Below are positions 26,989-36,996 of a stretch of DNA of 64,000 nucleotides, piece by piece (the first letter of the stretch is position 1; each line of letters starts with the position of its first letter). The stretch covers positions 1,327,908-1,391,907 of the forward strand of contig NZ_CP010803.1 of the NCBI RefSeq assembly GCF_000960975.1, in the 5' to 3' direction. Source of the stretch: Martelella endophytica (GTDB lineage: Bacteria > Pseudomonadota > Alphaproteobacteria > Rhizobiales > Rhizobiaceae). Made by a program: the position numbers and the translations under genes. The notes beneath the pieces are model-generated. The model did not search any database and was not told the DNA's origin. It saw nothing but the letters and a program-made list of their open reading frames with translations.

Positions 26989-27071
26989 CTTCATGTCCTT
27001 CGAGCAGTTGCCTGCATGACGGCAGGCGCGAAGGTCCCGGCGGAAAACCGCCGGGATCACGGTTCATGCGC

Positions 27072-28277
27072 TTACTGCGCGGTCGCCACCTTTTCGGCGA
27101 TCGTCGACAGCGGCTCTTGCAGCGACTGGATCGCACGCGAAAGCTTGGCGGCATCGCTGGCCCGCAGTTCGGCGGTGTAGATCACATAGCCGCCGGGTGC
27201 GTTCGGGTCCCGGTAGTCTTCCAGCAGAACCTTGACCTTGGCAAACTGGTCGTTGACCTGCTTGGTCAGCTCCGGATCGATTTCTTCCATGCCGGGCTGA
27301 AGGAAGGCGAAGGCCTGCTCGGCGCCTTCGACATTGCCGGCGAAGTCAACAAGGTCGTAATGGCTGAAGGCTTCTTCCTCGCCGGAAATCTTGCCGCTCT
27401 GCACTTCTTCCAGAAGCGATGCCGCGCCGTTGGCGAGGTCTTCCGGCATGAAGTCGAGGCCCTTGGCGACTTCGGCGAGATGGGTGACGTTGGTCTGCAG
27501 CTCGGCCGCCATGTCCTTTGTCTCGTCGGTGATTTCGCCCTTGCCGAACAGATCGCGCTCGATGGCGTGGAAACCGTGCCAGCCGACCGCCGGGTCGAGG
27601 TTCGATTCACGCATGTCGATCAGGTAGTCGAGATTGCCTTCGTTCGAGGTGACGTCGAAGCCGGGCATGATGAAGCCCTCGACATCGGATTCGATGCGCT
27701 CGTAGAACGGGCGGGCGGCGGCGTAGTCTTCCTTGGCCTTGTCGAGGTCGCCGGCATCGATGTCGGCCTTCAGGCGATCAACAGCGGTGACCATGGCGTC
27801 GACCATGCCGTCGACATAGTTGCCGTAGCCTTCGGTGCCTTCCGCGAGAATGGCCGTGACGCCACCGGTCGGCTTCGGCGCCGGCGCGCCGGTCACGGCG
27901 AAGGCAACCTGTTCGGTGCCGGCACCCGGGCAATAGACCTGATAGTCTCCGCCGCCGAGCGTGACCGTGAAGGAGACCGTCGGAAGACCCGGTGCGAGGT
28001 TTTCCTTCTCGCCGAGAATGCGGTTTTCGTTGAGCAGCTCGACCTCGGTGAGTGCGGTTGCCGTTTCGTTGGTAACGCTGAAGGTTACCGGGCCGGCCTT
28101 GGCGCTGTCGTAGTCGAGGACGCAGCTACCGCCGTCATCGCCGGTCAGCGTGATGGCGACCTGCGAGGCGCCGTTTTCAACCGGGGCTTCTTCGGCAAGG
28201 GCTGCACCCGCGCCAAGAAAGCCGGCAAGGGCGACTGCCAGCGGAAGCGGCATTTTCGAAGTGAGCGTGCGTGTCAT
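27072..28277 (-). CDS. efeO: EfeO, periplasmic iron-binding protein (cupredoxin plus M75)
   Basis: A 401-residue exported protein: signal peptide (residues 1-28), a cupredoxin-like domain (to ~130; A-I-T-L-T-G-D-D...Y-C-P-G-A-G-T-E), then an imelysin/M75 domain with the H-x-x-E metal motif W-H-G-F-H-A-I-E-R-D. It captures iron for EfeU. The cupredoxin Cys is present but its usual His and Met neighbours are not obvious, as in other EfeO. It overlaps efeU by four bases and is followed by efeB. Confidence 0.93.
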   Translation of the reverse strand: MTRTLTSKMPLPLAVALAGFLGAGAALAEEAPVENGASQVAITLTGDDGGSCVLDYDSAKAGPVTFSVTNETATALTEVELLNENRILGEKENLAPGLPTVSFTVTLGGGDYQVYCPGAGTEQVAFAVTGAPAPKPTGGVTAILAEGTEGYGNYVDGMVDAMVTAVDRLKADIDAGDLDKAKEDYAAARPFYERIESDVEGFIMPGFDVTSNEGNLDYLIDMRESNLDPAVGWHGFHAIERDLFGKGEITDETKDMAAELQTNVTHLAEVAKGLDFMPEDLANGAASLLEEVQSGKISGEEEAFSHYDLVDFAGNVEGAEQAFAFLQPGMEEIDPELTKQVNDQFAKVKVLLEDYRDPNAPGGYVIYTAELRASDAAKLSRAIQSLQEPLSTIAEKVATAQ

Positions 28278-29869
28278 AAAGCGGTTCCTTTCGCGCTCTG
28301 GATTGATGGGGCGCCGCGCCCGGCCGGATTTCGCGAGGTGCCGGCGGACGCGGGGCGACAGAGGGAGACAAGGGCGAAAATCGCGGCGACAAGCAGCAGC
28401 GCGGGCACCAGCCGCGCCCAGAAATGCTGCTCATGCGTCGCCGCCTCGTAGCGATAGATCGCCGATTTGACGGTGTTGCGATAATCGGGCTGCACCTGCC
28501 ATTCGCCGCCCGCATCGTCGCGCACGGTGATCGAACGCGGCGTCTGCAGGCCGCCACCGGAAAGAGTGAGGATGGTCGCGTCGCGGCCGCTGCCGTCGAG
28601 CAGCAGGCCGTCGGCCGTCCAGATCTTTACGGCGCTGTGCACGGACCATTCCGCGTCGAACGGGCCCGGATTGCGGGCCGGCGAGACCCCGGTCGGCAGC
28701 CGGCCGCCGGCAAGCGTGACGAGGTCGTTGAGCGACAATTCGGCCGGGCGGTCGCTATCGGCATCCGACCGGCTGATGTCGTAGCTCACCGTCTGAAGAC
28801 CGTCATAGGCCTCGCTGGTCGCTGTCGCTGCGTCGATCGGCAGGGTTGTCGTGTTCCCACCGATGGTGAGCTGGAGCGTCTCCGGCTTGTCGGCCGTGTC
28901 CGTTTCGAGCGCAATATGACCGATGGGCGCGCTGTCACCACTTGCGGTGATGTCGGCGGTTGCTGGGGTGAAAAGCTCGGGCTTCGGATAGAGCGCGGCG
29001 AGCAGCACGGCGGCGAGCGCCAGACCCGATGCTGCCGCAAGTTTGAGCCGGCGTGCGGCCTGCGGGCCCGGACGATGGCTGCGCGGCCAGTAGACCAGAA
29101 GCGAGACCGGAACGAGATAGGCGAACCAGCCGACGACCTCGACAAGCCGCGGGTCTGCCGGAATGCCGAGAACGCCGGTGATCAGCGCCGAGCGGATGGT
29201 GCCGGGCGCGACCAGCCAGGCGAGGCTCACCGTTGTTTCCTGACCGGCATTGAGCCAGCCGGCCTCATGCGCGGTGCGCAGTGACGTTACCACGAGACCG
29301 GCGGCGACGAGGATGAGGAAGGCGCCGGTGAACTGGAAGAATTTCGACAGGTTGAAGCGGATGCCGCCGGCATAGATGCCCCAGCCGACGATGACGGAGG
29401 CGGCAAGGCCGATCACCGCGCCGGCAGCGGCATAGCCCGCAGACTGGGCGGCCGAGAAGGTCGCGAGCAGGAACACGCTGGTCTCGAAACCTTCCTTCAG
29501 CACGGCAAGGAAGGCCATGCCGGCGAGCGCGAATGTGCCGGAGCGGCCGAGCGCTTCTTCGGTTTCCGCCTCGATCTGCCGCTTCATGTCGCGGGCATGG
29601 GCGTTCATCCAGAAGATCATGCCGGTGACGAAGATGATGGCGATGGCGCCGATCACGGCCTCCATGCCCTCCTGCGCCGCCTGCGGCAGGGCGCGCTCCA
29701 CCAGGCTGAGCCCGACGCCGACCGCGATCGACAGCAGCACGGCCAGAACGACGCCGATCCACATGCCGGCCAGGCTCTTGCCATTGTTCTTCAGGAATGC
29801 GGCGATGATGCCGACGATGAGTGCGGCTTCCAGACCCTCGCGCAGACCGATGATGAATGTTGCAAGCAT
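28274..29869 (-). CDS. efeU: EfeU, FTR1-type iron permease with long C-terminal extension
   Basis: A 531-residue iron permease. The two R/K-E-G-x-E iron motifs are visible: G-L-R-E-G-L-E-A-A-L (start of helix 1) and L-K-E-G-F-E-T-S-V (helix 4). The first ~270 residues, with seven helices, correspond to the whole of E. coli EfeU (276 residues). An extra ~250-residue region follows: a helix, a soluble domain (about residues 300-490, presumably periplasmic) and a final helix W-A-R-L-V-P-A-L-L-L-V-A-A-I-F-A-L-V. Such extensions occur in some alphaproteobacterial FTR1 proteins; the function is not known. First gene of the operon, with an Irr-like box upstream. Confidence 0.93.
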   Translation of the reverse strand: MLATFIIGLREGLEAALIVGIIAAFLKNNGKSLAGMWIGVVLAVLLSIAVGVGLSLVERALPQAAQEGMEAVIGAIAIIFVTGMIFWMNAHARDMKRQIEAETEEALGRSGTFALAGMAFLAVLKEGFETSVFLLATFSAAQSAGYAAAGAVIGLAASVIVGWGIYAGGIRFNLSKFFQFTGAFLILVAAGLVVTSLRTAHEAGWLNAGQETTVSLAWLVAPGTIRSALITGVLGIPADPRLVEVVGWFAYLVPVSLLVYWPRSHRPGPQAARRLKLAAASGLALAAVLLAALYPKPELFTPATADITASGDSAPIGHIALETDTADKPETLQLTIGGNTTTLPIDAATATSEAYDGLQTVSYDISRSDADSDRPAELSLNDLVTLAGGRLPTGVSPARNPGPFDAEWSVHSAVKIWTADGLLLDGSGRDATILTLSGGGLQTPRSITVRDDAGGEWQVQPDYRNTVKSAIYRYEAATHEQHFWARLVPALLLVAAIFALVSLCRPASAGTSRNPAGRGAPSIQSAKGTAL

Positions 29870-30386
29870 TGCCGACGACCTCGCGAGCGACCCTGGGTTT
29901 CAGTCCGGGCTCCATGCGAAAGTCCTGTGGCAGGTCGGCCGCCAGAGGCGACGAGCGTCGTCTGGGGCGGGAGAAGAGCAAGGGCTTTGAGCACCGGATG
30001 ATGGCCCGCCAAGGCGGACCGTGATGATCAAGCTTATGGGCCGAGCTTTAGAAAAAAGACAAATCCCGCGCAATACCAATGAATTAGAGTAATTCTAGAC
30101 TGGAGCCCGCAGGTCTTCAAAGTGGTGTGTGAAAATCAAGTTTAGTCATTGTTTTCATTATTGAAGCCCACCCGATTGGAAGCGGTGCGACAAATTCGCA
30201 CGCGCGCTCGTTTTTCTTCGCGCCTCAGCGGAATGTCAAAAACCGTTGTCGCATGAAGCGTCTCTCTCGGGCACGAGCGATGCGAACGATGATAGATGAA
30301 TCTCCAAGACTCTCGGCAAGACTTGAATTACCATTCGTGAGCATGGGGCTGGGCACGCAGCGGGCCGGCCGTTTGGCGAGGGGATC
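29870..30386. other. Divergent control region of efeU and the autotransporter
   Basis: A 517-base spacer that is AT-rich around 30040-30170. It contains the Irr-like box at 30083-30099, a half-site TTTAGAA at 30048-30054, and the autotransporter leader. No coding frame with a ribosome site was found. Confidence 0.5.
30083..30099 (-). promoter_or_regulatory. Candidate Irr (ICE) box before efeUOB
   Basis: ATTAGAGTAATTCTAGA agrees with the iron-control element TTTAGAATnATTCTAAA at about 14 of 17 positions. Irr is the haem-sensing iron regulator of rhizobia and represses iron-uptake or other genes through this box. It is about 215 bases before the efeU ATG. Confidence 0.5.
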
Positions 30387-33300
30387 ATGGTGGCGATGAG
30401 GGGTGTGATGGCCTGGGGCATGGCTCTGGGCCTGTCGCTGATGGGTTTTCAGGCGGCGGCGGACGAGGGCTGGCCGGATTATGCGGACGGAGCGGCATCT
30501 TACACGATCAAACCGTCAAACCTCAGCACCGATAGTGTGCTGAAATTCGACCTCCGGATCGCGGCACTTCAGGGCACGTCCAACGCCTTTACCAGCAACC
30601 CGATCGATTTTCAGATGGATACCGGCTCGACCGGCATCGTCGTCGAGTGGAGCCTTTTGACCGACAACCAGGACCTGCTCGTCTCCGATCAGCGCGGCTG
30701 GGCCTTCTACAATTCGACGGGTCTTCTTGCCACCGGCTATGTCGTCAATGCCAGCGTCACCTATGTGGAGACGCTGTCGGGCGCGCCGGTGGTCGCCAAT
30801 GTTCCGATCCTGGTGGTGATGGAGAAGTTCTGTCTCGGGACCGGCGCCAATTCGGCGAATTGCGAGAACGACAGGCAGAACAACATCACCATGATGGGCG
30901 TCGGTTTCGGTCGCAATACGTTGGGCGAGGATACCGCCGCCTTACCGGTCTATACGATGGCGACGAATGATGCCGGCAATTACGGCTCGCTGATCAGCGG
31001 GCTCGACAATGCCGGCCAGACATCGCTCAGCTTCAATCCCTTCCTGCATATCGCCGCTTCTGACGGCAATCTCCATCAGGGCTATATCATCCAGTGGGAC
31101 GAGAAGGCCGGTTCGACGGTGAAGGATCAGGTTTCGGTCGTCGTCGGTTTGACGGCGGGCAACACCTCCGGCTTTGCCTACAGCCAGCTTCAGCCGGCAA
31201 CCGATGCTCTGGGGGCTTCCAGCTGGTCGCAGGCGATCATGGGTGTCGAACTCACCAATCCGGCCGGCAAACCGACCGGCGTGATGACCGGCATCTTCCT
31301 GCCGGACACCGGCGTGACGGATTCCTTCGTCCATATCGATGGCGCCGACTACAAGGCCTATTCCTTCGTCAATTCGGAGGGCGGCAACCAGATCTACGAG
31401 GGCTCGACGCTGCTCGTGCAGGTGATCGATGCCGGCGACCTCGTGACACTGACCTATCCGGTCGACAATGCCTGCAAGGTCGATCCGCCGCCGGCGGGCT
31501 GCGTCAGGGCGACGCCGAGCAACCTGCTCTGGGTCTCGAATGTCAACGGCCAGTCCTATCTCAACACCGGCCTGAATTTCTATCGCAATTTCCACTACAT
31601 GTTCGATCCGCAGAACGGTTTCGTCGGCGTTGTGCCGGCTGACGGACTGAACAGCGACGGCATCGTATTCACGCCGGTGGTCGCCGCCTCCGGGCAGATC
31701 AGCTTTTCCGATGACATGACGACGGCAATGCCGGTCTGGTTGCGGGCGAGCGCTGCAAGCACGCCGGCGATTGCCGCGGCAAGCGGAACGACGGCAACCT
31801 TCAACGGGCCGCTTTCGGGGCCGGGCGGACTGGTCCTGAACGGGGCGGGCACAGTCGTGCTCAATGGCATCAACACCTATAGCGGCGCGACGACGGTGCA
31901 ATCTGGCAGCTTCTCGGTGACCCAGGCGCTGGCAAGCCCGGTGACGGTCGATGCCGGCGGCACCTTCAGCCTCTCCGGCACGTTGACGGGCAATGTCACC
32001 AATGCCGGCATGACGACGGTGACCGGCACGGTTGACGGCGACGCCACCAATAGCGGCACCTTCGTGCAGAACGGCACGGTGACCGGAACGCTCACCACCA
32101 GCGGCCGGCTTTCCGGCTCCGGCAGCATCGGCAATCTCGTGGTCGCGGCCGGCGGCACGGTTGCGACCGGCAATTCGGTCGGCACGATGACGGTTTCCGG
32201 CGACTATCTTTTCGGGCCGGGCGCAAGCCGCGAGGTCGAAGTCGGGGCCGACGGCACGGTCGATCTGCTGACGGTCGGCGGCGTCGCGATGCTGGCCGGC
32301 GGAACGGTCGTGGTCATTCCGGAGGCCGATTATGTCCCTGTTCTTGGCAATTCCTACGTCTTCCTGCAGGCCGATGGCGGCATTGCCGGCAGGCATGACA
32401 CGCTGGTCGGCGGGCTTGCCGAAGACTATCCGTTCCTCGCCACCGACATTGCCTATGGCCGCAATGATGCGTTGCTGGTGGTGATCCGCAGCGGACTTTC
32501 CTTCGAGGATGCCGGCATGACGCCGAATGCGCGCGCTGTCGGGGCGGCGCTCGACACCTTCGTTCCCGGCAGCGCGCTGGACCTGCCGCTCACCCATCTG
32601 ACCACGGCGGGCTATGCCAGCGCCGCGGGCCAGCTCTCCGGTGAAATCTACGCCTCGGCGCTGACGGCGCTGCAGAATGAGGCGGACGGCGTGCGCGATG
32701 CGATCCATGCCCGGCTCGGCGCTTCGTTTGACGATGGCGCACCGGCCGCAAACGGCGTCGGCGGCGCGCCGGTTGCCGGCATGACGGCGTGGATCTCCGG
32801 CTACGGCAACTGGGGCAACACCTTCTCGACATCGAACACGGCGAGCATGTCGACGAGCCTCGGCGGCACGATCGGCGGCCTCGACGCACCGATCGGCGAC
32901 AGCGGTCGGCTCGGCCTTGCCGTCGGTTTCGGTTCGCAGCGGTTCAAGTCATCGGCGCTCAACGCCTCCGGCCAGGCGGGATCGACGTCGGTTGCCCTTT
33001 ATGGCGGTGGTGCGTTCGGTGCGTTCAAGGCAATAATGGGCGGAAGCTGGACCTGGCACGATCTCGATGTGGACCGCTCTGTGAGCCTGCCGGGCTATGC
33101 CGAAAGCCACAGCGTCGATTATTCGGCAACCACCGGCCAGGTTTTTGGCGAAATCGCCTATGATCTCGGTTTCGCGCCGCTCGAAGCCTTCGGCGGTCTC
33201 GCCTATGTCGAGAGCGCGACGGACGGGTTTTCGGAAGGCACCGGCCTTGCCGCCCTTTCCGGCGGCAGCGGCAGCCAGGCGAACACGCTGACGACGCTCG

Positions 33301-33596
33301 GCTTTCGTTTCGCCAAGGATTTCGCCGTTGGTGGCGGTGTCTTGAGGCCGCATGCGACGCTTGGCTGGCAGCATGCCTTCGGCGAGGTCGATCCGACGCT
33401 CGGCCTTGCCTTCACGAGCAATGGCGCTGCCTTCACCATCACCGGTGCGCCGGTTGCCGAAGACGTGGCCGTCATCGGCGCCGGCATCGATTTCGCGATC
33501 ACCGACCGGGCCAGCGTTTCGCTCGGCTATAATGGCCGCATCGGCAGCGCCGCTGCGAGCCACGCCGCCTATGGCGCACTCTCGCTCCGCTTCTGA
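30387..33596 (+). CDS. Autotransporter with N-terminal pepsin-like aspartic protease domain
   Basis: A 1069-residue type V secreted protein: a signal peptide (1-25), a protease-like domain (~35-420), an autotransporter beta-strand repeat (~475-510; G-P-G-G-L-V-L-N-G...T-Y-S-G-A-T-T-V), a helical linker, and a beta-barrel from about 790 ending in L-S-L-R-F. In the first domain, F-Q-M-D-T-G-S-T-G-I-V-V (Asp78) and F-L-P-D-T-G-V-T-D-S-F (Asp307) match the paired D-T-G sites of family A1 proteases. A following R-N-F-H-Y-M-F-D-P-Q-N-G-F-V-G-V-V segment (~400-416) matches the A1 C-terminal lobe. Four cysteines lie at 149, 159, 363 and 372. A GAGGGG site precedes the ATG. Confidence 0.85.
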   Translation: MVAMRGVMAWGMALGLSLMGFQAAADEGWPDYADGAASYTIKPSNLSTDSVLKFDLRIAALQGTSNAFTSNPIDFQMDTGSTGIVVEWSLLTDNQDLLVSDQRGWAFYNSTGLLATGYVVNASVTYVETLSGAPVVANVPILVVMEKFCLGTGANSANCENDRQNNITMMGVGFGRNTLGEDTAALPVYTMATNDAGNYGSLISGLDNAGQTSLSFNPFLHIAASDGNLHQGYIIQWDEKAGSTVKDQVSVVVGLTAGNTSGFAYSQLQPATDALGASSWSQAIMGVELTNPAGKPTGVMTGIFLPDTGVTDSFVHIDGADYKAYSFVNSEGGNQIYEGSTLLVQVIDAGDLVTLTYPVDNACKVDPPPAGCVRATPSNLLWVSNVNGQSYLNTGLNFYRNFHYMFDPQNGFVGVVPADGLNSDGIVFTPVVAASGQISFSDDMTTAMPVWLRASAASTPAIAAASGTTATFNGPLSGPGGLVLNGAGTVVLNGINTYSGATTVQSGSFSVTQALASPVTVDAGGTFSLSGTLTGNVTNAGMTTVTGTVDGDATNSGTFVQNGTVTGTLTTSGRLSGSGSIGNLVVAAGGTVATGNSVGTMTVSGDYLFGPGASREVEVGADGTVDLLTVGGVAMLAGGTVVVIPEADYVPVLGNSYVFLQADGGIAGRHDTLVGGLAEDYPFLATDIAYGRNDALLVVIRSGLSFEDAGMTPNARAVGAALDTFVPGSALDLPLTHLTTAGYASAAGQLSGEIYASALTALQNEADGVRDAIHARLGASFDDGAPAANGVGGAPVAGMTAWISGYGNWGNTFSTSNTASMSTSLGGTIGGLDAPIGDSGRLGLAVGFGSQRFKSSALNASGQAGSTSVALYGGGAFGAFKAIMGGSWTWHDLDVDRSVSLPGYAESHSVDYSATTGQVFGEIAYDLGFAPLEAFGGLAYVESATDGFSEGTGLAALSGGSGSQANTLTTLGFRFAKDFAVGGGVLRPHATLGWQHAFGEVDPTLGLAFTSNGAAFTITGAPVAEDVAVIGAGIDFAITDRASVSLGYNGRIGSAAASHAAYGALSLRF

Positions 33597-33608
33597 CGAT
33601 CACGGGCT

Positions 33609-35447
33609 CTATTGGGCCGCAGCCTTGCGGGCGGCGCGGCGCTGCAGCACTTCGAGCCGCTCCGAGGGGATCGAGGCTGCCGGTTTGTTGGTGATCTCGT
33701 AGAGCTTTTCGAGCGGCAGCTTCGGCTCGCGCGCGGCCGTCAGCAGGCCGTTGGTCTCCTGCTCGGTATCGGTCACCTGGGTGTAGCAGTAGCCGGCGAT
33801 CAGAGGGCTTTCAGCGATTGCCTCGAACAGGTCATCGAGGCGCGCGGCATATTCTTCAGGGCTTTCGACCGTCGAATAGCCGAACCAGTGATCGCCGGCC
33901 TTCGGCGTATAGCTGAGGCCGCCGAACTCGGTCAGCATCACCGGCCGTCCGCCGATATCGCCGTCATCGAGCAGGATGCGCCGGCGCGACGGGCCGCGGC
34001 CGTAGAGCATGGCCTCGAGCGCCTCGCCGTCGCCGAAGCTCATCGCGATGCCCTCGCCGTCCGGCGAATAGTCGTGGACGGAGATGATATCCGTCTCGGC
34101 GAGCTCCCAGCCGTCGTTGGAAATCGCCGGCCGGCTCGGATCGAGCGCCTTGGTGAGGTGGTAGAGCGCGTTGGCGAAATGCTTCTCGTCGGCCTTGTCG
34201 GCAATATATTGCACGCCCCAGCTTTCATTGAGCGGCACCCAGGCGACGATGCAGGGATGGCTCTTGTCGCGGCGGATCGCCTCCGACCATTCGGCCGTCA
34301 GCCGGCGGGCCATGGAATTGGAGAAGATGTAGGCGGAGGGCATTTCCTCCCAGACGAGCAGGCCCAGCACGTCGCACCAGTAGAGAAAGCGCGGATCCTC
34401 GATCTTCTGGTGGATGCGCACGCCGTTGAAGCCCATCGCCTTGATCAGCTCGACTTCCTTCTTCAGCGTCTCGGCGCTGGCGGCGAGATGGCTCTCCGGC
34501 CAGTAGTTCTGGCCGAGCGCGAAGCGCAGGAAATAGGGCAGGTCGTTCAGCAGGAAATGGCCGTCGGAAACGCCCACGGTCCTGAGGCCGAGATAGCTTG
34601 TGACCCTGTCCGGCGTCTCGCCTTCAAGCGTGATCTCGGCATCGACGAGGGTGGGCCGCTCCGGCGACCACAGCAGATGATCGCGGTGGACGCCGTGTTC
34701 GAGCTGTGGCAGGGCGACATCGAAGCGCATTTCCTGACCGGTCATCGTGACGCTCTGCTCGGCGAGGAATTCGCCCTTGCAGGAGAGCCCGATCGTCAGC
34801 CGCACTGGCTTCTCCGGCGCCGCGCTCAGCCGCGTCTCGCAACGCACCCGGGCATGGGTGAGGTCGGCCACGAAATGGCATTCCTCGATTGAAAGCGCCG
34901 GCACCACGGTGAGCCAGACCGGCTGCCAGATGCCGCTGGTGCGGTAGTACCATATGACGTGCGGCTCCTCGAGCCAGTCCTGCTTGCCGCGCGGAATGCC
35001 GGCATCCTTCGGCGGGTCCTCGGCGCGCACGACCACGACCTGTTCACCGCTATCGACAAGCGCATCGGTGATGTCGGCGGAAAACGGCACATGGCCGCCC
35101 TCGTGGGTCGCGACCCTTTCGCCGTTGACCCAGACACTTGCGGCATAGTCGACGGCGCCGAAGGTGATGGTCAGTCGTTCGCCTTCGGAAAGCGAAGGCT
35201 TCTCGAAGGTCCGGCGATACCAGATGACGGGGTGGTAGCCGGTTTCGTGAACCCCGGAAGCCTTCGATTCCGGCGGATAGGGCACGGTGATCTCGCGACC
35301 GAAGGCATCGGCGCTTTTCCACCATTTTGCGGCAAGCCCGACCTTGGCATCGTCATGGGCAAAGCCCCACGTGCCGCAAAGGTCGATGGTCTTCTCGCGG
35401 GCAAATTGCGGATTGGGGGCGATTTCTGCGGCTGAACTGGCTGTCAT
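33609..35447 (-). CDS. GH2 family glycoside hydrolase (beta-galactosidase/glucuronidase type)
   Basis: A 612-residue retaining glycosidase with the GH2 order: sugar-binding domain, Ig-like domain, TIM barrel. The acid/base Glu lies in W-V-P-L-N-E-S-W-G and the nucleophile Glu in [21 protein letters not shown] and D-P-S-R-P are other family landmarks. No signal peptide, so it acts on imported oligosaccharides. Substrate within GH2 is not certain. The ATG at 35447 has a GGGAGG site; it is divergent from the sulfate transporter and convergent (12 bases) with the autotransporter. Confidence 0.9.
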   Translation of the reverse strand: MTASSAAEIAPNPQFAREKTIDLCGTWGFAHDDAKVGLAAKWWKSADAFGREITVPYPPESKASGVHETGYHPVIWYRRTFEKPSLSEGERLTITFGAVDYAASVWVNGERVATHEGGHVPFSADITDALVDSGEQVVVVRAEDPPKDAGIPRGKQDWLEEPHVIWYYRTSGIWQPVWLTVVPALSIEECHFVADLTHARVRCETRLSAAPEKPVRLTIGLSCKGEFLAEQSVTMTGQEMRFDVALPQLEHGVHRDHLLWSPERPTLVDAEITLEGETPDRVTSYLGLRTVGVSDGHFLLNDLPYFLRFALGQNYWPESHLAASAETLKKEVELIKAMGFNGVRIHQKIEDPRFLYWCDVLGLLVWEEMPSAYIFSNSMARRLTAEWSEAIRRDKSHPCIVAWVPLNESWGVQYIADKADEKHFANALYHLTKALDPSRPAISNDGWELAETDIISVHDYSPDGEGIAMSFGDGEALEAMLYGRGPSRRRILLDDGDIGGRPVMLTEFGGLSYTPKAGDHWFGYSTVESPEEYAARLDDLFEAIAESPLIAGYCYTQVTDTEQETNGLLTAAREPKLPLEKLYEITNKPAASIPSERLEVLQRRAARKAAAQ

Positions 35448-35741
35448 GTTTTCCTCCCTGTTCCCGATGCGGCAAGGATCGGCGATCCAAACCGCGATTG
35501 GGCGCCCGCTGACCGGGCTGCTAAACTTGTTTATCATATTGGCGTGCGCCGTGAAAACTGTCAAGCGGACGAGGGCGCTCGCGCCGTGACGGAGGTGGCA
35601 GGCTTCAAATGGCCCAAAACCGCGACAAAACAGAATTCATTTTCTGCAGTGCCGCCGTTGCGGGGAATTGTTTTCTTGGGTGTCGCGCTCCGGTTTTATA
35701 TCTTGCCGCAAGATTACAAAACCGAAAGAAATGGTTCCTTC

Positions 35742-36746
35742 ATGCGAAAGATACTCGCCGCCGCGCTTTCCGCTGCCCTGCTCTTTGCCGCCGGCGCTCC
35801 CGCCCGCGCCCAGGAGCCGGTGGAAATCCTCAATGTTTCCTATGATATCGCGCGCGAACTCTACGCGACGATCAACCCGGCCTTTGCCGAATACTGGAAG
35901 GACCAGACCGGCCAGGATGTGACCATCAAGCAGTCGCATGCCGGTTCCTCCAAACAGGCCCGCGCCATCATGCAGGGGCTGAAGGCCGACCTCGTCACCT
36001 TCAATCAGGTGCTCGACGTGCAGGTGCTTGCCGATAACGGTTTCGTTGCCGAGGACTGGCAGCAGGCGCTGCCGAACAATGCCTCGCCCTACTATTCGCT
36101 GCCGGCCTTCCTTGTGCGCGAGGGCAATCCGAAGGGCATCAAGGACTGGAACGATCTTGTCCGTGACGACGTCCAGCTTGTCTTCCCGAACCCCAAGACC
36201 TCTGGCAATGCGCGCTACACCTATCTGGCCGCCTATGCCTATGCGCTGGAACAGAACGGTGGCGATGAGGCAAAGGCCCAGGAATTCGTGGGCAAGCTGC
36301 TCAAGAACGTCGCCGTCTTCGATACCGGCGGCCGTGGCGCCACCACCACCTTTGTCGAGCGTGGCATCGGCGATGTGCTGATCACCTTCGAGGCGGAAGT
36401 CGAGAACATCCGCAAGGAATATGGCGAAGACGAGTATTCGCGCGTCGTGCCGTCGATGTCGCTGCTCGCCGAATTCCCGGTCGCGGTGGTCGACAAGGTC
36501 GCCGAGGAGCGCGGCACGGAAGAAATTTCCAAGGCCTATCTCGAATATCTCTACAGCGAGCCCGGCCAGGAAATCATCGCCTCGTTCAACAACCGCGTTC
36601 ATAACCCGGAAGTCGTCGCCAAATACGCCGACAAGTTCCCGGAAGTTAAGCTCGTGACCGTCGAGGATGTGTTCGGCGGCTGGGAACAGGCCAACGAGAC
36701 CCACTTCGCCGATGGCGGCGTGCTCGATCAGCTGCTGGCGCGGTAA
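35742..36746 (+). CDS. sbp: Sulfate ABC transporter substrate-binding protein
   Basis: A 334-residue periplasmic protein: signal peptide ([20 protein letters not shown], AxA-A), then [13 protein letters not shown], the sulfate-binding family start. Also present are [24 protein letters not shown] and G-G-R-G-A-T-T-T-F, residues that line the sulfate pocket in the family. It serves the CysTWA components downstream across a 250-base gap holding a palindromic element. Here, sulfate may come from desulfated glycans, because sulfatase-activating genes follow. Confidence 0.93.
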   Translation: MRKILAAALSAALLFAAGAPARAQEPVEILNVSYDIARELYATINPAFAEYWKDQTGQDVTIKQSHAGSSKQARAIMQGLKADLVTFNQVLDVQVLADNGFVAEDWQQALPNNASPYYSLPAFLVREGNPKGIKDWNDLVRDDVQLVFPNPKTSGNARYTYLAAYAYALEQNGGDEAKAQEFVGKLLKNVAVFDTGGRGATTTFVERGIGDVLITFEAEVENIRKEYGEDEYSRVVPSMSLLAEFPVAVVDKVAEERGTEEISKAYLEYLYSEPGQEIIASFNNRVHNPEVVAKYADKFPEVKLVTVEDVFGGWEQANETHFADGGVLDQLLAR

Positions 36747-36766
36747 CCAGGCCGCTTGCGCCCACC

Positions 36767-36901
36767 GATCTCCCCCGTGAGGGGGAGATGCCCCGACAGG
36801 GGCAGAGAAGGGGGCCGCGACAACCGCGAATTCTGAACTGGCTGGAGAGGGTTCAACCCTCTCTGTCGCTGTCGCGACATCTCTCCCTCAAGGGGAGAGA
36901 T
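36767..36901. repeat. Compound palindromic element between sbp and cysT
   Basis: A 135-base cluster of hairpins: ATCTCCCCC/GGGGGAGAT (36768-36789), a perfect 19-base palindrome GAGAGGGTT-c-AACCCTCTC (36845-36863) and ATCTCTCCCT/AGGGGAGAGAT (36879-36901). The outer two resemble each other in opposite orientation, as the ends of a small mobile repeat would. Simpler relatives lie at 7423 and 42945. Confidence 0.8.
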
Positions 36902-36996
36902 TGAAGGGAGCAAGCGTCATCGCTTCGCTCCTCTTGCCGTTTCCGCCCCGATGTGGTCTTGCTCAGCGCGCGGACGCATCAACACCAAGGGTCTTC

